Source: an uncultured Carboxylicivirga sp. | GTDB lineage: Bacteria > Bacteroidota > Bacteroidia > Bacteroidales > Marinilabiliaceae | NCBI RefSeq assembly: GCF_963668385.1 | Contig: NZ_OY764327.1 | Coordinates: 930,001-994,000, forward strand | Direction: 5' to 3' | Length of the DNA stretch: 64,000 nt | Shown here: one piece after another, positions 8,641-16,096 of the stretch | How the letters are laid out: each line of letters starts with the position of its first letter | Numbering within the stretch: position 1 is the stretch's first letter | Translations under genes and position numbers: made by a program | The notes under the pieces: model-generated | Told to the model about the DNA's origin: nothing | The model's database searches: none | Seen by the model: only the letters and a program-made list of their open reading frames with translations

Positions 8641-9021
8641 ATGGAACTTATAAACATTAAGGGAACTGACGATACCCCCAATGTAATTCTTGATAAAGAA
8701 AACGCAAAGTTTGAAATTTCAGGTCGTTCGCTACCCGAAGATGTAAACATGTTTTATGAACCAATTTTGGAATGGATTGATGCTTATGCAGAAGCCCCAT
8801 GTGAAAAAACAGAATTCAATTTCAAACTTGAGTATTTCAATACTGCTTCTTCAAAAATCATTCTCGACATTCTTTTAAAATTCGAAGAAATTGTTGAAAA
8901 CGGTAATGATGTAGTTATCAACTGGCATTATCACGAAGAAGAAGAAGATATGCTTGAAGCGGGAGAAGAATATGCCGACATTGTTGATATTCATTTCGAA
9001 TACGTTGCATATACCGACTAA
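8641..9021 (+). CDS. siaC: SiaC-family regulatory phosphoprotein (DUF1987)
   Basis: A 126-residue acidic protein of the DUF1987/SiaC family, with an anti-sigma-antagonist-like (STAS-like) fold. The segment E-Y-F-N-T-A-S-S-K holds Thr68, the position reported as phosphorylated in P. aeruginosa SiaC, followed by the long helix K-I-I-L-D-I-L-L-K-F. The last third is rich in Asp and Glu. It lies 11 bp after its presumed kinase and 34 bp before a large ABC transporter gene. The phosphorylation-controlled target is not known here; the neighbouring transporter is the obvious candidate, by inference. Confidence 0.85.
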   Translation: MELINIKGTDDTPNVILDKENAKFEISGRSLPEDVNMFYEPILEWIDAYAEAPCEKTEFNFKLEYFNTASSKIILDILLKFEEIVENGNDVVINWHYHEEEEDMLEAGEEYADIVDIHFEYVAYTD

Positions 9022-9055
9022 TTAAGTAACAAAATACACCCTACTATATTAAAAA

Positions 9056-12000
9056 ATGAGTGAAGAAATTCTAAAAGCCCTCATGCAATTATTTGGCCTA
9101 ATTGCTAAACAAGATGGAGGCGTTGAGGCAAATGAGACTGAATATGTTAGAACGTTTCTTAAACAACAGCTAAGTTCCGATGCTGTAGAGGAATATTTCT
9201 CACTTTTTTTAAAGTTTTCTAAGGATTCAAAATTAGGAAAAGAAGAGCCCGAAGGAAAGGTGAAACTCACCTCAATGAAGGATTCTGTAAAAATATTAGG
9301 GATTTGTAAAAAAATTAACAAGCAACTAAATAAAGAACAAAAAGTAGTTGTTCTTTTGCGTTTGTATGAATTGGTAAACGCCGACCGCAAATTTACGGAA
9401 CAGCGGATGGCGATTATCAATACGGTTGCTGATGTTTTTAAACTTCCTAAAGAAGAAATTGATGCCATTGAAGCCTACACGGTAAACGACGATCTGTCTA
9501 TGTTAGATCTTGATGATGCTATGATCATCAACGATAGCGAGGTAAATCTTCAATATGCGAAACATATTCAATGTGGAACTCTCGATGGTAACGTCTATAT
9601 CTTGCGTGTTAAAAGTGCCGGATTATACTTCCTGAGATACACAGGCGAGCAAGAAATATTTCTGAACAGCTTATTAATAAACAACCGTAGAATCTATCTA
9701 TTCTCAAAAGGTAGTTTTATTAAGTTACCTAAAGGCCCTCCTGTTTATTATACAGATGTTGTTTCGCACTTTATGGCCGATTCAGCAGCATCAAAAATTT
9801 CTTACGAAGTTAAGAATGTAAAATATCAATTTAAATCAGGAGGCATCGGGCTTAGAGATGTTAATATATCAGAAGAGCAAGGTAAATTAATTGGTATCAT
9901 GGGAGCCAGTGGAGCTGGTAAAACAACTCTGCTAAATGTTTTATCAGGTATTGAATCTCCAACAGAAGGAGACGTATTGATAAATGGCTTTAACTTACAC
10001 AAAGAAAGAGATAAAGTTGAAGGTGTTATTGGGTATATCCCTCAGGATGATCTTTTAATTGAGGAACTGTCTGTTTTTGACAACCTTTATTACAACGCCA
10101 AGCTTTGTTTTAAAGATAAAAAAGAAGACGAAATAAATGAACTGGTTGATAATACTTTAATCAATTTAGGTTTATACGAACGTCGTCATCTTAAAGTTGG
10201 TTCTCCCCTTAATAAAATGATTAGTGGAGGCCAACGTAAAAGATTAAACATTGCTCTTGAGTTAATTCGAGAACCAGGAATATTGTTTGTAGATGAACCT
10301 ACCTCTGGTTTATCATCGCGAGATTCAGAAAATGTAATGAATCTCCTTCGCGAATTAGCCCTAAAAGGGAAACTCATTTTTGTGGTAATTCACCAACCAT
10401 CATCAGATATCTATAAGATGTTTGATAAGATGTATATACTAGATACAGGTGGCTATCCTGTATTCTATGGTAACCCTAGTGAATCGTTAATTTACTTTAA
10501 GCGACTAGATGCACAAATCAACAGTGATCAGGGAGAATGTGTTCTTTGTGGTAATTTGAATCCAGAACAGATATTCAATATAATTGACGCTAATGTCATT
10601 GATGAGTATGGTAATTACACAAATAAAAGAAAAACTAAACCAGAGGAATGGCATGAGCATTATAAGGAGAATATAGAAATTCCTAAAGTTGAAACAGTTT
10701 CCAGTGCTCCTCCTAAATCACTAAATATTCCTTCTTGGTTCAATCAATTCAAGATATATACAATTAGAGACTTCTTTGCAAAAATAAGCAATAAGCAATA
10801 CATCTTACTTAACTTATTAGAAGCTCCATTCTTAGGATTCGTATTGGCATATCTGATTCATTATATTGTCGATCCAGAATCAAATGTTTATATTTTCCGC
10901 GAAAACGACAATATACCTCCCTATTTCTTCATGGGAATTATTGTAGCATTATTCTTTGGATTAATTGTTAGTGCTGAAGAAATATTTAAAGATGCCAAAA
11001 TACTAAAACGAGAATCGTTCCTTAACTTAAGCCGGTCCAGCTATTTAGTATCCAAAATTCTAATCCTTTTCACAATTTCTGCTATTCAAATGATACTATT
11101 TGTTCTAGTTGGAAATTATATACTAGGAATAAAAGGGATGACTCTGGAGTTTTGGCTAGCCTTATTCTCTATATCGGCGTTTGCCAATATACTAGGTTTA
11201 ATTCTATCAGCATCATTCAACTCAATTGTAACCATCTATATATTAATACCACTGGTGATGATTCCACAAATGGTATTAGGTGGAGCAATGTTTACCTTTG
11301 ATAAGCTAAACAAGGATTTTACAAGTATTGATAAAGTTCCAATAGTTGCCGAAGTAATGCCTTCTCGTTACATTTATGAAGGTTTAATGGTATATCAATA
11401 CAAGCATAATAACTATCGTAAAAATATCTTTGATACTGAATTAATTAATAGCAAATCAGACTTTAAACAAGTTTATTACATTCCAGAATTATTAGAAATT
11501 TTGAATGAATGCAAACAGCATTCTCTAAACAATGGAGATAAAACAGATAAAGCATATATTGCTGATTTAGATTTATTAAATAACGAAATATCAAAAGAGG
11601 TAAAAAGAGTACCTACAATAAGTTTTTCTAAAGTAGATAAAATAAATGCTAATGACTTTGATGCTGAACTTTCTTCTGAAATTGAAGACTATCTGAATTC
11701 TCTAAAAAGTCATTATACAGGTCAGTTTTCAGAAGCTAATAATAAAATTGACTTATTTATTTCACAAAACCTAAAGCATAACAAAGAAAAATTTAATCGT
11801 ATTAAAGACGATTACATGAATGAAAGCATTTCCGATATTGTCAGAAAAACATTTGATAAAAATAAAATATTACGAGATGGTAATAAGTTGGTACAGGTGG
11901 TAGATCCCATTTATCAAATACCCGAACCAAATAACTTTCTCGATTTTAGAACACACTTTTTTGCACCTCAAAAGTATTTTGCAGGTACATATTACGATAC

Positions 12001-12121
12001 ACTTTGGTTTAATATTTCTGTTGTTTGGTTATTAACCATTCTTATGTATATTGCATTATACTTCGATTGGCTTAAAAAATCGTTGGATTATATAGGAGAA
12101 TTAAAACTCTTTAAAAAGTAA
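9056..12121 (+). CDS. ABCG-type ABC transporter (ATPase + permease) with TerB-like and FHA-like N-terminal domains
   Basis: A 1021-residue half-transporter. Residues 1-140 are all-helical and look like a TerB/DjlA-type domain. Residues about 165-235 are a strand-rich segment that could be a degenerate FHA domain. The ATPase follows: Walker A G-A-S-G-A-G-K-T (283-290), Q-loop Q330, signature I-S-G-G-Q (389-393), Walker B and catalytic F-V-D-E-P (411-415), H-loop V-I-H-Q-P (444-448). Short spacing and N-terminal placement of the ATPase are as in the eukaryotic ABCG/White group. An ABC2-type membrane domain starts near residue 575. A roughly 200-residue polar region, probably extracytoplasmic, separates the last two membrane helices (about 765-975). 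The substrate is unknown; neighbours suggest export under SiaB/SiaC control. Confidence 0.85.
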   Translation: MSEEILKALMQLFGLIAKQDGGVEANETEYVRTFLKQQLSSDAVEEYFSLFLKFSKDSKLGKEEPEGKVKLTSMKDSVKILGICKKINKQLNKEQKVVVLLRLYELVNADRKFTEQRMAIINTVADVFKLPKEEIDAIEAYTVNDDLSMLDLDDAMIINDSEVNLQYAKHIQCGTLDGNVYILRVKSAGLYFLRYTGEQEIFLNSLLINNRRIYLFSKGSFIKLPKGPPVYYTDVVSHFMADSAASKISYEVKNVKYQFKSGGIGLRDVNISEEQGKLIGIMGASGAGKTTLLNVLSGIESPTEGDVLINGFNLHKERDKVEGVIGYIPQDDLLIEELSVFDNLYYNAKLCFKDKKEDEINELVDNTLINLGLYERRHLKVGSPLNKMISGGQRKRLNIALELIREPGILFVDEPTSGLSSRDSENVMNLLRELALKGKLIFVVIHQPSSDIYKMFDKMYILDTGGYPVFYGNPSESLIYFKRLDAQINSDQGECVLCGNLNPEQIFNIIDANVIDEYGNYTNKRKTKPEEWHEHYKENIEIPKVETVSSAPPKSLNIPSWFNQFKIYTIRDFFAKISNKQYILLNLLEAPFLGFVLAYLIHYIVDPESNVYIFRENDNIPPYFFMGIIVALFFGLIVSAEEIFKDAKILKRESFLNLSRSSYLVSKILILFTISAIQMILFVLVGNYILGIKGMTLEFWLALFSISAFANILGLILSASFNSIVTIYILIPLVMIPQMVLGGAMFTFDKLNKDFTSIDKVPIVAEVMPSRYIYEGLMVYQYKHNNYRKNIFDTELINSKSDFKQVYYIPELLEILNECKQHSLNNGDKTDKAYIADLDLLNNEISKEVKRVPTISFSKVDKINANDFDAELSSEIEDYLNSLKSHYTGQFSEANNKIDLFISQNLKHNKEKFNRIKDDYMNESISDIVRKTFDKNKILRDGNKLVQVVDPIYQIPEPNNFLDFRTHFFAPQKYFAGTYYDTLWFNISVVWLLTILMYIALYFDWLKKSLDYIGELKLFKK

Positions 12122-12177
12122 CCTTTTTAATAATTACGGTGTATAAGAAACCTAAATTGAAATTTAAATTTACAAAT

Positions 12178-13095
12178 ATGTTTAAAAAGTTCACTTACTT
12201 AACCCTTGCACTAGCAGGTGTATTTATGATGACTGCTTGTGGAGGATCATCGAATAAAGGTGGATCATCATCTGATGAGTTAACTTTTAATGATTCTTTA
12301 GCCAATGCTGCTCCTTTAGAACTTTCTCAGGAAGTAATGAGTGATGTAATCCAAAACATTTCTTCTCCAGTTGAAATGGCATCATTGATTAAATCAACTG
12401 GCGTAGAGTTCTCGCAAAAAATATTAAATAGTACTAGCCAAACAGATAATTACAATACAAGTTTTAAACGAGCATTAAACCTTGGTGTCTACAGTGCAGA
12501 TTTAGGTTATATCAATACATTTGATAAAAACACTATTGTTATTGATTATTTAGTTGCAGTAAAGTCATTATCTGAAGGAATTAAAGTAGGTCAATTTTTC
12601 GATTTTACTTCTTTGAAAAGATTAGCAACAAATAGCAATAATCTCGATTCGTTAATGCAGATTTCTATTTCTAGCTTTAACAAAATGGATTCATACTTAC
12701 GTAGCCAGAACAGAAGCAACGTATCTTCTTTAATTGTTACAGGAGCTTGGATTGAAGGTTTGTATATCACAGGTAAAGTTATTGAACAAACCAATAACGA
12801 AATGTTAATCAAACGTATAGGAGAACAAAAAGACATTATCAATATTCTGGAAATTATTCTTCAGAACTATAGTAGTCAACCAAGTTTTTCAGATTTAGCT
12901 GAACAATTGGCCAAATTAAAAGCATCTTATAAAGATGTTAAAATCACAACAGAATTTGGTGAACCTACAACTATTGAAAAAGATGGTAAGCTAGTAATTG
13001 TTCAGGATGAAATTAGTCATGTAGAAATTACACCAGAACAATTATCAGCCATTATTAAGGAAATTAATGCCCTACGTGAATTCATTGTGTCATAA
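12178..13095 (+). CDS. Exported lipoprotein of unknown function, in the ABC transporter operon
   Basis: A 305-residue predicted lipoprotein. The signal peptide begins M-F-K-K-F and ends in a lipobox M-T-A-C (Cys near residue 20), followed by a flexible G-G-S-S-N-K-G-G linker. The mature part is mostly helical (N-L-G-V-Y-S-A-D-L-G-Y; S-L-I-V-T-G-A-W-I-E-G-L-Y), and the family is unfamiliar to me. ATG 12178 is chosen because it places the lipobox correctly; a GTG at 12139 would add 13 charged residues before the signal. The start is 56 bp after the transporter stop with no terminator between, so it is likely the extracytoplasmic partner of that transporter. Confidence 0.8.
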   Translation: MFKKFTYLTLALAGVFMMTACGGSSNKGGSSSDELTFNDSLANAAPLELSQEVMSDVIQNISSPVEMASLIKSTGVEFSQKILNSTSQTDNYNTSFKRALNLGVYSADLGYINTFDKNTIVIDYLVAVKSLSEGIKVGQFFDFTSLKRLATNSNNLDSLMQISISSFNKMDSYLRSQNRSNVSSLIVTGAWIEGLYITGKVIEQTNNEMLIKRIGEQKDIINILEIILQNYSSQPSFSDLAEQLAKLKASYKDVKITTEFGEPTTIEKDGKLVIVQDEISHVEITPEQLSAIIKEINALREFIVS

Positions 13096-13125
13096 TTTGA
13101 ATAATCTTTAAAAAGTTTATTTTTG
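13096..13125 (+). promoter_or_regulatory. Bacteroidota-type promoter for the small exported protein
   Basis: TTTG at 13096-13099, an 18-bp spacer and TATTTTTG at 13118-13125 form a good -33/-7 pair, ending 36 bp before the start at 13162. The gene can therefore be expressed apart from the upstream operon. Confidence 0.65.
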
Positions 13126-13161
13126 CACATTAATTTTACTGATTCACATAAATATACGATT

Positions 13162-13605
13162 ATGAAGAAGTCATTATATAGCTTGTTATTTCTTTTAACT
13201 GCCTTTGTTTTCACATCTCACGCACAATGTGGTGATGATCTACTGAAGCAAGCCTTGAAAGAAATGGGTAGTAGCCAATATATCAAAGATTTTACTATTG
13301 AGTTGATTAAAGAAAAGAAAGACGTTAAAACTGGTTATATCAAGTTTTCTGTGTTTCTAAATAGTAATACACAATATAAGTTCAATGTTGCCAATGGGCC
13401 ATCTAACATTGATAAAGTTGTGATGCAATTAAAAGATAAAGAAGATACCAAAGTACTTGCAAGTAATTTATACAACGGGAAAACATTTGAAGAATTCAAT
13501 TTTGTTTGTAGAAAAGCAGGTGTTTATAATTTATTGTTTTCATTTAAAGGAGGACAAGAAGGATGTGCTAAAGCTGTTATGTCATTGGTTAAGCAGATGC
13601 AATAA
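13162..13605 (+). CDS. Small exported protein, unknown function
   Basis: A 147-residue protein with a clear signal peptide (M-K-K-S-L then a hydrophobic run, cleavage likely after S-H-A). The mature form has cysteines at C-G-D-D, V-C-R-K and E-G-C-A-K. It is predicted to form a small beta-rich domain (G-Y-I-K-F-S-V-F-L; Y-N-L-L-F-S-F-K-G-G) preceded by helices. The ATG at 13162 gives a standard signal; a reading from 13123 would begin inside the promoter. No family recognised. It follows the SiaB/SiaC/ABC/lipoprotein genes but has its own promoter and a strong terminator. Confidence 0.75.
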   Translation: MKKSLYSLLFLLTAFVFTSHAQCGDDLLKQALKEMGSSQYIKDFTIELIKEKKDVKTGYIKFSVFLNSNTQYKFNVANGPSNIDKVVMQLKDKEDTKVLASNLYNGKTFEEFNFVCRKAGVYNLLFSFKGGQEGCAKAVMSLVKQMQ

Positions 13606-13622
13606 TATAAGATACTAAAGAC

Positions 13623-13656
13623 AAAAGGGTGTAAAATTAATTTACACCCTTTTTTT
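13623..13656. terminator. Strong bidirectional terminator
   Basis: A 13-bp perfect stem (13623-13635 with 13641-13653), 5-nt loop and T-run to 13656 on the plus strand. On the minus strand the hairpin also ends in a short T run, and the stop codon of the lycopene cyclase gene (13642-13644) lies inside it. It ends both converging transcripts. Confidence 0.85.
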
Positions 13657-14340
13657 ATGCAATATTTTCAAATATTGATAAAGATTAATATTCATCATTA
13701 TCAATAAAAAACCATAAACAGCGTCTTCTATTGGAATACTCCCTACTCGTATGCCTAGGTTTTCAGCATTGTTATACCATACTATCGGGGCATCCAGCCA
13801 GGTTCCTGTAAGTAAGCCATTACTTACAAGAAAGAATGGTACTATTGCAACAAATGACACATAAATCCAACTAATATTTATTTTTAATAAAAATATCATC
13901 AACAAATATATACCAGTAGATAGGAAAGTAATAAAAGTATATAATCTCTCGTAAGAAGCAATTCCAATTAACAAGAGAACCACTCCTAAGAGGGCAGAAA
14001 TAACAGATTGTGAATTTTCTAATATCTTTCTATCAAACAAATATTGAATCGCAAACCAAGTAAAAACACATGCATAAGGAATACAAAAGAAAAACAGTAT
14101 TTCTTCGATGGGTAAAGCACCAATAAACAATCCTGTTAAATAATCAGAATTGAATCCCCACACTCCTGCCTTTGTAAAAAAATGATCCCACACAACAAAT
14201 AATAAACCCACAAATATATTGGCGGGAATAAAGAACTTTAGTTCCTTATAGAATGGCTTCTTTGAATAAAAACTAGCGATAAAAGGTATAAAAATACAGC
14301 CTAAATCAATTATGAGATATGTAAAATTCTGGATACTCAA
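13642..14340 (-). CDS. crtYcd: Lycopene beta-cyclase, CrtYcd-type membrane protein
   Basis: A 232-residue integral membrane protein with about seven hydrophobic segments. It cyclises the ends of lycopene to give beta-carotene. It carries two features of the heterodimer-derived CrtYc/CrtYd cyclases in one chain: V-W-D-H-F-F-T in the first half with W-G-F-N, and the conserved P-I-E-E-I-L-F-F motif. The second half repeats W-L-D-A-P with P-I-E-D-A-V-Y. It differs from the flavin-dependent CrtY found in proteobacteria. Its start overlaps the crtZ stop by 4 bp, and it is the last gene of the carotenoid operon. Confidence 0.88.
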   Translation of the reverse strand: MSIQNFTYLIIDLGCIFIPFIASFYSKKPFYKELKFFIPANIFVGLLFVVWDHFFTKAGVWGFNSDYLTGLFIGALPIEEILFFFCIPYACVFTWFAIQYLFDRKILENSQSVISALLGVVLLLIGIASYERLYTFITFLSTGIYLLMIFLLKINISWIYVSFVAIVPFFLVSNGLLTGTWLDAPIVWYNNAENLGIRVGSIPIEDAVYGFLLIMMNINLYQYLKILHKKRV

Positions 14341-14834
14341 AGCAATCCATTTTTAAGGTCTTTGGGAGTTAAACCCTTTGCCTCCTTAAAAAATCTTGCT
14401 GGAACATATAACATACCAAAACACTTACCTCCTTTGTGATGACTTTTATGAGCAAGCAACAAACCGATAAGATACGGGTGATTTACTTTATTTAGCCAGT
14501 TAAAACGATGATGGATAAAAACATCATGTACGAGAAAATAAGCTACACCATAAAAGAAGATTCCTAGGCCCATAAAAAATAAGAAGTTTAAGTTTGGATG
14601 TAAACCAAAATATAAAAGCATGATACTAGGTGTTGCAAAAATAATAAAGAAAGTATCATTCTTCTCGAACTTAGTTTCATTAACCAAATCATGATGATCT
14701 TCATGAAGAACCCATAGCCAGCCATGCATTACATATTTATGAGTTAACCATGTAATGGATTCCATAAGTACAAAAGTGACTAAAATGATGGCAATATAAA
14801 GCGTTATCATATCATGAGTTACATTAATTATCAT
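14337..14834 (-). CDS. crtZ: Beta-carotene hydroxylase (CrtZ family)
   Basis: A 165-residue di-iron membrane hydroxylase that adds 3-hydroxyl groups to beta-carotene, giving zeaxanthin. The four histidine clusters of the fatty-acid-hydroxylase superfamily are present: H-K-Y-V-M-H, H-E-D-H-H, H-D-V-F-I-H-H and H-K-S-H-H, with hydrophobic segments between. The start at 14834 overlaps the previous gene by 11 bp. A second Met nine codons in (14810) would also work and leaves a normal membrane start. It overlaps the cyclase gene by 4 bp. Confidence 0.92.
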   Translation of the reverse strand: MIINVTHDMITLYIAIILVTFVLMESITWLTHKYVMHGWLWVLHEDHHDLVNETKFEKNDTFFIIFATPSIMLLYFGLHPNLNFLFFMGLGIFFYGVAYFLVHDVFIHHRFNWLNKVNHPYLIGLLLAHKSHHKGGKCFGMLYVPARFFKEAKGLTPKDLKNGLL

Positions 14835-15258
14835 TGAGAACTTTCAGCATTAAATCTGCTATGTCTTCTTTAAATCCAGCCGAATTGATATTGTCTTGAA
14901 CAAATTTCTTATCCTTTATAATTTCTGACTTATAACCTAAGAAAGAAGGTGAATTTGTTTGTACCAGAAATCGTACATATCTAGCATCAATATTATCGGG
15001 ATGCTTGAGAATAAACTCTTCAAGCATATCTTTACCTTTATTAAAGTAATTCAACTTCTTTAACGGAGATAATACATACTGTGCTTTTTGCATATAGGCG
15101 GAAGCCAAGTAAACAGTTGAAACTCCTTCCTTTGATTTTAACTCTTCAATAAATGAGTCTAATGATGCTGCATCACTAATCGAATGATATTTATAGCGGA
15201 TAGAATCTAAGTCTGAATTTAGACTAAAAAAAAGTAATATTGTAAATAGAATATGCAT
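14824..15258 (-). CDS. Small helical (TPR-like) exported protein inside the carotenoid operon
   Basis: A 144-residue protein with a hydrophobic N-terminus (L-F-T-I-L-L-F-F-S-L) that may be a signal peptide or anchor. The rest is helical, with a spacing that recalls tetratricopeptide repeats: Y-L-A-S-A-Y-M-Q-K-A-Q-Y, then Y-F-N-K-G-K-D-M-L-E-E-F, then N-I-D-A-R-Y-V-R-F-L. It sits 1 bp after crtB and overlaps crtZ by 11 bp, so translation is probably coupled with the pigment enzymes. The function is unknown. It may help organise or place the enzymes at the membrane, which is inference from position only. Confidence 0.65.
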   Translation of the reverse strand: MHILFTILLFFSLNSDLDSIRYKYHSISDAASLDSFIEELKSKEGVSTVYLASAYMQKAQYVLSPLKKLNYFNKGKDMLEEFILKHPDNIDARYVRFLVQTNSPSFLGYKSEIIKDKKFVQDNINSAGFKEDIADLMLKVLNDN

Positions 15259-15259
15259 T

Positions 15260-16096
15260 TTACAGAATATTCAGTTTATATCTAACATATGATTTTAATA
15301 AAATCTCGAGCTTTAAGAAGTTATTCACTCTAACTCTTTCATTCATTATTTTTTTGCTATCAGCCTGCTTTAGCTCCCGTAATAATCGCAAATAATATCG
15401 ATAGGCTAAATATACTCCCAAACGACCTTCAATTGGCAATTTGACAATACCCTTGTATGCTTCAGCAAAGTCGCTCTCGATATCTTTAACAATGTCTTTT
15501 TTAGAATTGTTATCCAATGTATAAGTCTGTAGATTTGGAAAGTAAGATCGACCCAAACTTTGAGTGTCATCTTTTAAATCGCGCAGAAAATTAACTTTTT
15601 GAAAAGCAGATCCCAATCTGCGTGCATATGGTTCTAATTCAGAATATCGTTTGTCATCTCCTTTCACAAAAACTTTTAAACACATTAATCCTACCACATC
15701 TGCAGAGCCATATATATATTCAGTGTACTCTTCCATTGAGCGATAATTAGTCTTATACAAGTCCATTTTCATACTATGCATAAAAGAATCAACTAAATCA
15801 TATAGCTTGTATTTATGAACTATCTTCTGAAATGCGTTCAAAATTGGATTCATGCTAATTCTTCGATTCAGAGCCTTGTGATAATTTTGCTCAAATTCAT
15901 CAAAAAGTTCCTCCTGATCGTACGAATCAAATGAATCAACAATCTCGTCGGCATATCGTACAAAACCATAAATAGCATAAATAGCAGGCCGTACAGAAGG
16001 AGCCAACAAGTTTATAGCTTTTGAAAATGATGTACTATAAGTTTTTGTAACCAATCTACTACAACTATAACTTGAGATATCAAATAAGTGCTTCAT
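15260..16096 (-). CDS. crtB: Phytoene synthase
   Basis: A 278-residue squalene/phytoene synthase family enzyme that joins two geranylgeranyl diphosphates head to head into phytoene. The first acidic motif is D-E-I-V-D at 50-54. The second region contains N-F-L-R-D-L-K-D-D and R-S-Y-F-P. Y-A-I-Y-G-F-V-R before the first motif is also typical. The start overlaps the crtI stop by 4 bp, so translation is probably coupled. Precursors would come from the MEP pathway, of which ispG is encoded at 23422-25272. Confidence 0.95.
   Translation of the reverse strand: MKHLFDISSYSCSRLVTKTYSTSFSKAINLLAPSVRPAIYAIYGFVRYADEIVDSFDSYDQEELFDEFEQNYHKALNRRISMNPILNAFQKIVHKYKLYDLVDSFMHSMKMDLYKTNYRSMEEYTEYIYGSADVVGLMCLKVFVKGDDKRYSELEPYARRLGSAFQKVNFLRDLKDDTQSLGRSYFPNLQTYTLDNNSKKDIVKDIESDFAEAYKGIVKLPIEGRLGVYLAYRYYLRLLRELKQADSKKIMNERVRVNNFLKLEILLKSYVRYKLNIL

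Noticed and set aside
12139-12177. Longer N-terminus of the lipoprotein from a GTG at 12139
   Set aside because: It would add 13 charged residues before the signal peptide; the ATG at 12178 gives a normal lipoprotein signal.
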